Source: TA-20 sp035935115
GTDB lineage: Archaea > Thermoproteota > Nitrososphaeria > Nitrososphaerales > Nitrosopumilaceae
Direction: 5' to 3'
Length of the DNA: 64,000 bases
Assembly (NCBI GenBank): GCA_035935115.1
Contig: DASYXK010000005.1
Coordinates: forward strand, 62,001-126,000
In this document: positions 17,674 to 24,773 of the stretch, piece by piece
How positions within the stretch are numbered: the first letter of the stretch is position 1
How the letters are laid out: each line of letters starts with the position of its first letter
Position numbers and translations under genes: made by a program
Notes under the pieces: model-generated
What the model was told of the DNA's origin: nothing
The model's input: the letters and a program-made list of their open reading frames with translations, nothing else
Database searches by the model: none

Positions 17674-18171
17674 GTGTTAATTGATTTCTTAAAACCCATA
17701 CTTGAGAATCCTTTCTTTGTAAAGTATGGTCTACTTGGTCTTTTTCTTAATTCTGTATTTGCTTCATTTATTCCATTTCCAATTGCAATAACATCAACTG
17801 CACTACTTTTAGATGGTCAAAATCCGGTAATGGTATTCGCAGTCATGGCTACCGGTTCTGTAGGAGGCGGAATTTTGACATATGTTGTAGGATATGATGG
17901 TAAAAAAATTTACAGATTCCTTCGTAAAACACAAAGAAGCAAGGATTATGACAAGAGCTTTAACTGGTTGAACAAATATGGTTGGATCATAATTTTTGCA
18001 TTAAGTTTGGTACCCATATTGACCGAAATTGTGACAATTATTGCAGGAGTAAAGAAATATGATTTTAAAAAATTTGCAATCTCCATGAGTATAGCAAGGA
18101 CACTTAGCTCATTTGCCTCTGTTTATTTTGGCAGCATGTTTCTCCATTATTTTAATAACCTCAAATTTTAA
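17674..18171 (+). CDS. DedA/VTT-domain membrane protein
   Basis: A 165-residue integral membrane protein with four or five hydrophobic segments. The VTT/SNARE-associated signature includes an initial re-entrant region (NSVFASFIPFPIAITSTALL), the GSVGGGILTYVVGYDGKK turn, and PILTEIVTIIAGVKKYDF. DedA proteins scramble or flip lipid-linked intermediates such as undecaprenyl or polyprenyl phosphate. The start is GTG. No obvious partner is adjacent. Confidence 0.82.
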   Translation: MLIDFLKPILENPFFVKYGLLGLFLNSVFASFIPFPIAITSTALLLDGQNPVMVFAVMATGSVGGGILTYVVGYDGKKIYRFLRKTQRSKDYDKSFNWLNKYGWIIIFALSLVPILTEIVTIIAGVKKYDFKKFAISMSIARTLSSFASVYFGSMFLHYFNNLKF

Positions 18172-18250
18172 CCATGAATACAATATAACATAATTTGATA
18201 GCAAATTAGAAGGGTTTTATTCAGTAAAACCAAACATATTGTGAGTTAAG

Positions 18251-19357
18251 ATGGGAGTTCCAGAAAAAATTCAAGCCATAAAAGATGAGATGGCAAAGAC
18301 GCAGGTTAACAAGGCAACTGAACATCACGTAGGACTGCTCAAGGCAAAACTTGCAAAGCTAAAACGCGAGCAAGAAGAATCAAAATCTAAATCCTCTGGA
18401 AGCTCAGCTGGTTTTGATATCAAACGAACTGGTGACGCCACTGTTGTTTTTATTGGATTACCAAGTGTTGGAAAATCTACTTTGTTAAACAGACTTACTG
18501 GTGCAAAATCAGCTGTCGCCGCATTTCAATTTACCACTACTACTGTAGTTCCAGGGATGATGGAACTTCGAGGTGCAAAAATTCAGGTGTTGGACTTGCC
18601 TGGAATTATCAAAGGTGCATCCACTGGAAAAGGATTGGGAAAAAGAGTACTAGCGGTTGCAAAAAGTGCAGACCTTGTTTTGATTATTCTTGACGTCTTT
18701 CAGCCATATCATGATGGAGTAATTAGAACAGAGCTTCAAAATATTGGCATACGGCTAGATCAAAAACCACCAAACATTGTAGTAGAAAAAACATCAGATG
18801 GAGGACTATCCGTTAATCAGCAAGTGCCTTTAACTAAAATGTCAATTAGTCTACTAAAAGATATTTTACGAGTTTATGGAATGAACAATGGAAGGGTGCT
18901 GATAAGAGAAGATGTTGATTCAGAACAACTTGTAGATTTTATTTCAGGTAACAAGACATATGTACAATCCCTTACAGTAATGAACAAAATAGATCTTGTG
19001 AATCAAGGATTTTTAAATGAACTACAATCTAACATAAAAGCAAAAATCATACCAATTTCTGCAGATTCCGATATCAACATAACTGCACTTAAAGATGCAA
19101 TTTATGAGAAATTAGACTTTATCAGAATTTACATGAGACCCAAGGGAGGCGAAACGGATTACAAAGAACCTCTCATTACAAGAAACGGCTCTACTGTTTT
19201 AGATATTTGCAACAAACTACACAGAGACATGAGAAGAGATTTCAAACATGCCCTTGTATGGGGTAAAAGCGTCAAGTTTGGCGGACAAAGAGTAGGTTTG
19301 AGTCACATCTTACTAGACGAAGATGTTTTAACAATATTAAAGAACAGAGGCACATAA
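18251..19357 (+). CDS. DRG-family GTPase
   Basis: A 368-residue Obg/DRG GTPase of the archaeal and eukaryotic developmentally regulated GTP-binding class. An N-terminal helical and basic segment (1-60) precedes the G domain with G1 GLPSVGKST (about 74-82), the switch I TTTTVVPG, G3 DLPGI, and G4 NKID (about 246). The C-terminal TGS domain (about 295-366) contains KPKGG-like RPKGGETDY and GQRVGLSHIL. Such proteins bind translating ribosomes. Length and domain order are standard. Confidence 0.95.
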   Translation: MGVPEKIQAIKDEMAKTQVNKATEHHVGLLKAKLAKLKREQEESKSKSSGSSAGFDIKRTGDATVVFIGLPSVGKSTLLNRLTGAKSAVAAFQFTTTTVVPGMMELRGAKIQVLDLPGIIKGASTGKGLGKRVLAVAKSADLVLIILDVFQPYHDGVIRTELQNIGIRLDQKPPNIVVEKTSDGGLSVNQQVPLTKMSISLLKDILRVYGMNNGRVLIREDVDSEQLVDFISGNKTYVQSLTVMNKIDLVNQGFLNELQSNIKAKIIPISADSDINITALKDAIYEKLDFIRIYMRPKGGETDYKEPLITRNGSTVLDICNKLHRDMRRDFKHALVWGKSVKFGGQRVGLSHILLDEDVLTILKNRGT

Positions 19358-19393
19358 GCAAATACTTTATTCTGTGAATTAGTTTTCTAAAAC

Positions 19394-19570
19394 ATGGATG
19401 CAGAATATGAAGATCGTTGGTGCAAATATTGTATGATAAAAACAAAACAAGAAATTATTTTCATGCCAGAAATTCCAACATACAAACGAAGACGACAATA
19501 CAAATGTACACAGTGTGGAAAAAAATCATGGTTGCAAGGTAGAAGACCATCTGCAGAATCAGTTTATTGA
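19394..19570 (+). CDS. 58-residue zinc-ribbon protein
   Basis: A short ORF between the DRG GTPase and the basic-repeat protein. Two Cys pairs, WCKYC near residues 10-13 and CTQC at 38-41, are separated by a 24-residue strand region, which is a regular zinc-ribbon layout; the C-terminal part is basic (KKSWLQGRRPS). It starts with ATG 37 bases after the GTPase stop. A nucleic-acid-binding role is likely from charge, but no family is recognised. Confidence 0.65.
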   Translation: MDAEYEDRWCKYCMIKTKQEIIFMPEIPTYKRRRQYKCTQCGKKSWLQGRRPSAESVY

Positions 19571-19688
19571 TCATAATTGCGATCAAAAATATTATTTTCT
19601 AAAAAAAAGTATGTATTGAATGTACATCAGTTAGTGTAAATTATTTTAGTTTAACTATAGAAATGCAAGTAAATTATATATTTTTTCA

Positions 19689-19853
19689 ATGGCAACAAAA
19701 AAGCGAGCTAGAAAAGCTGCAAAGCGAAGATCAGCTCCAAAAAGATCTGCTGCTAAAAGAAGATCAGCTCCAAAGCGATCAGCCTCAAGGCGAAGATCAG
19801 CTCCAAAGCGATCAAGATCAGGCAAAAAGAGAGCAGCAAAACGACGAAGATAG
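19689..19853 (+). CDS. Highly basic SAPKR-repeat protein (DNA/chromatin binding suspected)
   Basis: A 54-residue ORF made almost wholly of Lys, Arg, Ala, Ser and Pro: 11 Lys and 17 Arg with no acidic residue. Three tandem 11-residue repeats of the type KRRSAPKRSA(A/S) occupy residues 12-44, encoded by three 33-bp DNA repeats at 19722-19820. The pattern resembles the C-terminal tails of histone H1 and SPKK-type DNA-binding proteins. An AT-rich box (TTATATATTTTTT) lies just upstream of the ATG. The overlapping longer reading frame in this place is a shadow because its residues are only a frame-shifted image of the repeats. Function in chromosome compaction is inference. Confidence 0.7.
   Translation: MATKKRARKAAKRRSAPKRSAAKRRSAPKRSASRRRSAPKRSRSGKKRAAKRRR
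19722..19820 (+). repeat. Three tandem 33-bp coding repeats
   Basis: Three consecutive 33-bp units (19722-19754, 19755-19787, 19788-19820) share the core AGATCAGCTCCAAA and encode the KRRSAPKRS repeat of the basic protein. Differences between the units are mostly third-position or conservative changes. Confidence 0.8.
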
Positions 19854-19870
19854 TTCTGATCTAAAACAAG

Positions 19871-19893
19871 TTATCGCTTCTTCGAGGCGATAA
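19871..19893. terminator. Hairpin terminator between convergent genes
   Basis: TTATCGCTTC (19871-19880) pairs with GAGGCGATAA (19884-19893), a 10-bp stem with one T-G wobble and a TTC loop, followed by an AT-rich run. It sits between the convergent basic-repeat and 94-residue protein genes and could act for both strands. Confidence 0.55.
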
Positions 19894-19916
19894 TTTGATT
19901 ATTTTTAGAATAATTC

Positions 19917-20201
19917 TCAACTAAACATCTGACCAGGCGGGCCAGATGATTTTCCTTTTATTGAATCAGGCTCCATTGAAAATTTTCTTTCGTTTGGAAT
20001 CACGGTGATTTTTACCGATGTGTTAATGGCATAGTGTGGTGTGCCATCAGGATTTTTGTAATTTGTTGCAATTCCTACCCTGTCCAAATCCACTTTGACT
20101 TTAACAATAGTTCCATCTTCTAGCTTAAATGAGACATATTCAGTCCCTGTTCTCTCATGATCTAAGAGTTTGAAATCTATCTTTTCTTTTGGCTGGCTCA
20201 T
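19917..20201 (-). CDS. Conserved hypothetical protein
   Basis: A 94-residue soluble protein, probably a small beta-barrel. Strand-like segments alternate (TEYVSFKLEDGTIVKVKVDLDRVG, YAINTSVKITVIP) and the C terminus is a Gly/Pro-rich SSGPPGQMF tail. I recognise no family. It starts with ATG and the frame is well formed throughout. Confidence 0.6.
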   Translation of the reverse strand: MSQPKEKIDFKLLDHERTGTEYVSFKLEDGTIVKVKVDLDRVGIATNYKNPDGTPHYAINTSVKITVIPNERKFSMEPDSIKGKSSGPPGQMFS

Positions 20202-20259
20202 TAAACAGAAATCCTCTTGCAGTTATTTGAAGTAAACGCTATATGAAATTTGTAGTTAC

Positions 20260-20385
20260 ATGCGAGACGAAGATAAGACACCTGCCGAAGCCTATGGGGT
20301 CACAATTGAAGGCGATAACAAGTGGATTACTTTGATTCAGAATGTAGTAGAAAGCCATGACATTACATCTTTGTCCTTTATGTAG
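20260..20385 (+). CDS. Possible 41-residue protein
   Basis: A short ATG ORF in the 329-bp gap between two longer genes. It encodes a polar N terminus (MRDEDKTPAEAYGVTIEGD) and a helix (KWITLIQNVVESH). It overlaps the next small ORF by 29 bases in another frame. Composition is protein-like but there is no motif, so support is weak. Confidence 0.35.
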   Translation: MRDEDKTPAEAYGVTIEGDNKWITLIQNVVESHDITSLSFM

Positions 20386-20482
20386 AAACGAATTGGATTG
20401 CCTTGATCCTGATTGTATTGGTTTAAGATACGAATGGTGTAGCGATCGTAGAATTAAGGTGACACGATATTTGATATGTTAA
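20357..20482 (+). CDS. Possible 41-residue zinc-finger protein
   Basis: A short ATG ORF with six Cys, in CPLC, DCLDPDC and WCSD, plus a terminal Cys, a density that suggests a metal-binding knuckle. The C-terminal part is basic (DRRIKVTRYL). It overlaps the end of the preceding small ORF. Length makes the call uncertain. Confidence 0.42.
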   Translation: MTLHLCPLCRNELDCLDPDCIGLRYEWCSDRRIKVTRYLIC

Positions 20483-20530
20483 ACCCAAATTTAATCAAAG
20501 GCTAAATCAATGTTAGACCATTTGTAGTTA

Positions 20531-21163
20531 ATGTCTAATTCTTGGTATGCGTTGTTTTTTATTGCATTTTTGTTATTTTCGAGCATTTTTGTAAATGGTG
20601 TAACCTTAACTCCTGTGCTGGCTCTACCTAACCCACAACTGTCACAAATTTGTGACAGTTGTGGGGTTATGATGGAATCTCAGTTTAAGCCATCACCATT
20701 GTATCAATTCAAGTTAGGTATTCCTGTTTCAAAAGTAACATGCAGAGTAGGATTTGATCTTGTCATAAAAAAATCAGATAACTCTCCTGCTTGTGTAAAA
20801 CCTGATACAGCACAGAAACTTGTTGAACGTGGATGGGGAATGTGGAATATTAAAACTGCATGGTTTGAGTTCAAAGGTGGTATTGATTGTCAAAAAATAC
20901 CTTGGATAAGGGAATTGGTGAAATCGAATGATACCTCTACTCTGATCCAAAGTATGGAAAATGGTACGTTAGTCAGGGAATATTTCCAAAGTCACGGTAT
21001 CACATTATTGCAAATGAAATCCTTTGTAAGTGCTGTGAGTAATCCAAATTCCGTATGTGGCTATGGAACTTTCTTTTTCCTTGTTCCTCAAAATGATACA
21101 TCCAAGATGGTTGAATTAAGTTACCAAGTTCCTACCGACGCACAGCAATATGATATTCGCTAA
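20531..21163 (+). CDS. Secreted protein with PACV-RGW domain
   Basis: A 210-residue exported protein: signal peptide or anchor at residues 6-32, then CDSCG, then the block C-x2-G-x2-L-x3-K ending PACVKPDTAQKLVERGWG (about 70-105), which also occurs in the secreted protein at 27845-28948. That block is recurrent in thaumarchaeal exported proteins and has no known activity. Additional Cys residues at CQKIP and CGYG may form disulfides. The DNA for residues around NPQLSQICDSCG is a perfect 34-bp palindrome (20632-20665). Confidence 0.65.
   Translation: MSNSWYALFFIAFLLFSSIFVNGVTLTPVLALPNPQLSQICDSCGVMMESQFKPSPLYQFKLGIPVSKVTCRVGFDLVIKKSDNSPACVKPDTAQKLVERGWGMWNIKTAWFEFKGGIDCQKIPWIRELVKSNDTSTLIQSMENGTLVREYFQSHGITLLQMKSFVSAVSNPNSVCGYGTFFFLVPQNDTSKMVELSYQVPTDAQQYDIR
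20632..20665. repeat. Perfect 34-bp palindrome inside a coding region
   Basis: CCCACAACTGTCACAAA (20632-20648) is followed without spacer by its exact reverse complement (20649-20665). It lies in the secreted-protein gene, just after the signal-peptide codons, and could form a cruciform or a no-loop mRNA hairpin, or be the relic of a small inverted duplication. Confidence 0.9.
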
Positions 21164-21259
21164 CCGACGATTTTTGACACGAATAAAAACCGACGGAGAG
21201 TTGACAGAACCCAAAATAATAATCGATAATAAGATGCGGTACTGTACCAAAATTTTTTT

Positions 21260-22681
21260 CTAATACAAGTAGCTTAGCAATTTTATCTGCTGTTCTGTTG
21301 TTATCATGTTCTTTGACGTAAGAATTTCAAGCAAGTTTGTTAGCATTGCCCTTTCTTGTTCAGAAAATCCTGTTGGACCCTTGTCACCTGGTGGGCCTGG
21401 CGGACCTCTTGGACCTTGTTCGCCTGGAGCACCTTGTGGACCTCGTGGACCTTGTTCACCTGGTATACCCTCTGGTCCTCTAGGGCCTTGATCACCTTGT
21501 AATCCTTGAATTCCTTGCGGGCCTTTTTCACCTTGTGGGCCTTGTGCGCCTTGTGCACCTTTATCGCCTTGCGGACCTTGTGGACCTTGTGGACCCTTGT
21601 CACCTGGTGGACCCTGAAGACCTCTAGAACCTTGTTCGCCTGGTGGACCTGGCAAACCGCGCGGTCCTCTATCACCTTGTTGACCAGGAACTCCTGTCAA
21701 TCCTTTTTCTCCAGCTGGACCTTGCGGACCTTGTGGACCCTTGTCACCAGGAGTACCTTGTGGACCTGTTAGACCCTTGTCACCTTGCGTACCTTGTGGA
21801 CCGTTTGGACCCTTGTCACCAAGTGGACCGGGTGGACCTTTGGGACCATGTTCTCCTGGTGGACCAATAATTCCTTTATCACCAAGCGGACCTTGATTCC
21901 CAGTAGGTCCTTTTTCTCCAATTGGACCAATGTCTCCGGTAAGACCCTTGTCGCCTTTATCTCCTTTATCGCCTTTATCGCCTTTATCGCCACTTAGACC
22001 AGTTTCACCTCTAAGACCTTTGTCACCTGAAGGACCCTTGTCACCAGTTAATCCTTTATCGCCACGTGGTCCTTGTTCGCCTTTGTCACCCTTGTCACCT
22101 TTGTCTCCTGGAAGACCTCTTGGACCTTGTTCGCCTTTGTCTCCTGATGGACCTGTAGGACCTTTGTCTCCCGGTGAACCTGTAGGACCTTGATCTCCTC
22201 TAGTACCAGGCGGGCCTGGTGGACCTTTGTCACCTGGTGGACCAGGCGGACCAGTAGTTCCTCGAAAGCCTCTTTCCCCAGTTCGTTCAGTTTCTATTCT
22301 TATTTGAGGACGTGAGGCAGGTTCACTTGTTACAGGTTTTACATGTTCTTTAGTTTCAGTTTTTTTGAAGCCAGATGAAATTTCAGTTTCAAAAACAGTA
22401 TGAATAGAAGAGAATTGATCACTAACTACAATCCATACCGAACTTCGTTGAAAAACAGATTCAGGTAATGGATTTTTTTCACTTCCTAAAACTTGGTCAA
22501 ATTTTCTATCTTTTACTCTAAGATGAAAACTGTCTTTCCAAAGTGAAGAAAAACTTTTTCTTGCAATTTCATCAGCTGGTGGCGGACTGTCACAAATTGC
22601 AATTTGAACTTCAAAGACACCGGATGAAAGTCTAAATGGAGAAACCCCTGTGATTTCTAGCGTTCTTCCTGCGTCTGACAT
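21260..22681 (-). CDS. Collagen-like protein with 101 Gly-X-Y triplets
   Basis: A 473-residue protein. Residues 1-134 form a non-repetitive domain without signal peptide or membrane helix (strand-rich, e.g. SGVFEVQIAICD and SVWIVVSDQFSS). Residues 135-438 are 101 consecutive Gly-X-Y triplets without interruption, dominated by GDK, GPP, GPQ, GPR and GEQ; five GDK units run in a row in the middle. A 35-residue C-terminal helical cap (ERAMLTNLLEILTSK) may trimerise the chains. The KG(D/E) pairs are known to stabilise triple helices in bacterial collagens that lack hydroxyproline. Why it lacks an export signal is unclear. Confidence 0.92.
   Translation of the reverse strand: MSDAGRTLEITGVSPFRLSSGVFEVQIAICDSPPPADEIARKSFSSLWKDSFHLRVKDRKFDQVLGSEKNPLPESVFQRSSVWIVVSDQFSSIHTVFETEISSGFKKTETKEHVKPVTSEPASRPQIRIETERTGERGFRGTTGPPGPPGDKGPPGPPGTRGDQGPTGSPGDKGPTGPSGDKGEQGPRGLPGDKGDKGDKGEQGPRGDKGLTGDKGPSGDKGLRGETGLSGDKGDKGDKGDKGDKGLTGDIGPIGEKGPTGNQGPLGDKGIIGPPGEHGPKGPPGPLGDKGPNGPQGTQGDKGLTGPQGTPGDKGPQGPQGPAGEKGLTGVPGQQGDRGPRGLPGPPGEQGSRGLQGPPGDKGPQGPQGPQGDKGAQGAQGPQGEKGPQGIQGLQGDQGPRGPEGIPGEQGPRGPQGAPGEQGPRGPPGPPGDKGPTGFSEQERAMLTNLLEILTSKNMITTEQQIKLLSYLY
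21368..22279 (-). repeat. DNA repeat array encoding Gly-X-Y triplets
   Basis: Nine-base units of the type GGN-CCN-NNN tile this region without a break for 101 codon triplets plus one Gly. The G/C-biased third strand creates long spurious frames on the opposite strand; those are not genes. Confidence 0.9.
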
Positions 22682-22818
22682 ATCCTAGGTGTAATCATTG
22701 AGTATTTTTGTATTTTCCATGCGATATAAAGACGGTTTACGAATAAAATCAAGAAAAATCAACAGCAAGACACCCCGGAATAGTATTTATCTGGCAAAAA
22801 CGCCTATTTACATTATCC

Positions 22819-23961
22819 TTGAGGAAGTTATTCAAAGACAAGCCGAAGGAACCAAAAACAGATTCTACGGAAAAATATAATATTGAACCTAGTGAGAGCC
22901 CTAAAGAATCCAAGTTAGCTGATCCAGATTATTCTAGAAACAAGCTTTTCAAAAAAGGAGTTTCCCTTATGGCCGATGAAAGAATGGAGGATGCTGTACT
23001 TGCTTTTGAGGACGCGCTCAGAATTGATCCAGGTCATGTTGATTCCCTACTAAAATTAGGATATGCCAGATTTCACATGGATGATTATTCCAGAGCAATG
23101 GAAGCATACAACAAAGTGCATCAAATTGATGTCACAAATGCAGATGCTTGGAACCTAAAGGGGTTGATTTTTTACAAACAAAAAAACTATGAAAAGGCTT
23201 TAGAATGTGTTGAAAAGGCAATTGACTCAGATCCCACAGACGGCATGGCATGGTATAACAAGGGATGTTATCAATCTCTTTTAAATCACATACCCGAATC
23301 ACTTGATGCACTCAAGCGTTCTGTTGAAATTGATGTAAAAAATGCAAAGAAGGCCGTCAGGGATAAAGATTTTGAAAATGTCAACGCAGATGAAGGATTT
23401 AGACGAATAGTCGAGGTTGTTGTTTTAGAATCTATAAGACAAGGTTATCACAAAGTAGGCCAAATTGTCTGGACCACAATGATGGGCAAGGCAGAGATAG
23501 AAGATGCTGCAAGAAAATTAATGGAAAAGGGATTAATTGTAAAAAATGAAAAAAACATGGGATTCCAAAAAATAGACGAGTATGAAATTGTTCCAGAGTT
23601 GGCAGAAAAAATAGGAGCAGAAAAGAAAGGACTTCTCAGTACAAAGAAAAAGAGCCCCATACTAATTCAACAACTCAAAGAAATGAGCGAAGCAATCCAA
23701 GCTGTCAAAGTATCAATAGAAAAAGGCGATGTAAAAGAATTAATTGCAAATCTCGAAGTGTTCATTGATCCTGCAAAGAAAGGTCCTCAGATGATTGAAC
23801 ATTTTTTTGAGGAACACAGAGAAATACGATTATATAAAATAAGATTAAGCGATAAGGGTTATGAATTTCTTGAAGCTAACAAAAAGAAGATGCTAGATCT
23901 TTTTGACAGTATCGAAACAGCTGTTACAAAAAAACTTCGAAGTGAAGTTGCACAAAATTAG
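22819..23961 (+). CDS. TPR protein with C-terminal winged-helix-like region
   Basis: A 380-residue protein. Tetratricopeptide repeats occupy about residues 42-160 (FKKGVSLMADERMEDAVLAF, YSRAMEAYNKV, WNLKGLIFYKQKNYEKAL, AWYNKGCY). The second half has a helix-turn-helix-like stretch (GQIVWTTMMGKAEIEDAARKLMEKGLI) and a long C-terminal helical region. TTG is the start; it gives a Lys-rich N terminus. TPRs mediate protein contacts; the winged-helix idea is from pattern alone. It is divergent to the collagen-like gene across 137 bp. Confidence 0.78.
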   Translation: MRKLFKDKPKEPKTDSTEKYNIEPSESPKESKLADPDYSRNKLFKKGVSLMADERMEDAVLAFEDALRIDPGHVDSLLKLGYARFHMDDYSRAMEAYNKVHQIDVTNADAWNLKGLIFYKQKNYEKALECVEKAIDSDPTDGMAWYNKGCYQSLLNHIPESLDALKRSVEIDVKNAKKAVRDKDFENVNADEGFRRIVEVVVLESIRQGYHKVGQIVWTTMMGKAEIEDAARKLMEKGLIVKNEKNMGFQKIDEYEIVPELAEKIGAEKKGLLSTKKKSPILIQQLKEMSEAIQAVKVSIEKGDVKELIANLEVFIDPAKKGPQMIEHFFEEHREIRLYKIRLSDKGYEFLEANKKKMLDLFDSIETAVTKKLRSEVAQN

Positions 23962-23963
23962 AT

Positions 23964-24773
23964 TTATTCAGCAGAAAGGTCCCAGTAATTTGCGTCATTT
24001 TGTCGTTCTATTGGCTTTTCCAGAGATTTCCATTCCTTAAATGAACGAACGTAGAGCTTTACATTTTCCATACCTATTGATTTGAGTGCGTAATATCCAA
24101 GTCCAGAAAGAGTTCCTACGCTTCCACAATATGTAATGACTTCGGCATCAGGTGCAATATTCCTATTTTGAATTAGTCGTTTCAACTCTTCTTTTGGTCG
24201 CAGTATGTTATCAGGAGAGGCAAGCATTCTGTATGGTATGTTTATGGCTCCAGGAATGTGGTTTTCAAGAAAATTCAATCTTTCGCGGTTATCAATTAGA
24301 ATTGCGCCCTTTTCCTTTGCAGGTACCAAATAATCTACTGTTGCTAGAATTTCAGGTCTAAGTTTTAGTGAATGGTTTTTTTTGTCAAATGATATTTTTT
24401 CTGTGTTTGTCTCAAGTCCCATCTTCTTCCAAGTACCAAAAGTGATATCCAAAAGGGAGACATCTTCATGTCCAATGTACTGCAAAGTCCAAGCAACTCT
24501 TGATGCAAGTGCTCCAAATGTATCATCATAAACTACAACTGGTGTTTCATCAGAGATTCCAAAGGATTGCGCGTATTGCAAGACCTTTTCAGGACTGTCG
24601 TCTGCAAGAAGATTTGCCAAAGGAAGATTTACTGCATCAGGGATGTGATCTTGTTTGTAATCTTCTTCTTTTCTAATATCAAGGACTCGAACACTCTTGT
24701 CCCTAATTTCAGATCTTAGTGCATCTGCATCAATTGTGGGGCGCATGATCTTTTCTTTACTCAAGCAGCACAT
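23964..24773 (-). CDS. Thiosulfate sulfurtransferase (tandem rhodanese)
   Basis: A 269-residue protein with two rhodanese domains. The first (about 12-125) is inactive in appearance, with YDDTFGALASR at the loop; the second carries the active-site loop YCGSVGTLSG with the catalytic Cys. It transfers sulfane sulfur from thiosulfate or a persulfide to acceptors. The frame opens with ATG at 24773, inside the sirohaem reductase gene, but a second Met at residue 10 (24746) sits after the upstream stop and fits the domain start better. Coupling to the sirohaem reductase gene suggests a shared sulfur role. Confidence 0.9.
   Translation of the reverse strand: MCCLSKEKIMRPTIDADALRSEIRDKSVRVLDIRKEEDYKQDHIPDAVNLPLANLLADDSPEKVLQYAQSFGISDETPVVVYDDTFGALASRVAWTLQYIGHEDVSLLDITFGTWKKMGLETNTEKISFDKKNHSLKLRPEILATVDYLVPAKEKGAILIDNRERLNFLENHIPGAINIPYRMLASPDNILRPKEELKRLIQNRNIAPDAEVITYCGSVGTLSGLGYYALKSIGMENVKLYVRSFKEWKSLEKPIERQNDANYWDLSAE

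Noticed and set aside
19663..19893. 76-residue frame with LQSEDQL repeats
   Set aside because: It is a shifted reading of the 33-bp repeats; the ATG frame at 19689 gives a coherent basic repeat protein and the shifted one has no domain.
21306..22193. Several frames rich in Pro, Leu and Gly opposite the collagen-like gene, and other frames inside it
   Set aside because: They are by-products of the 9-bp Gly-X-Y units; the minus-strand frame is continuous over 473 codons.
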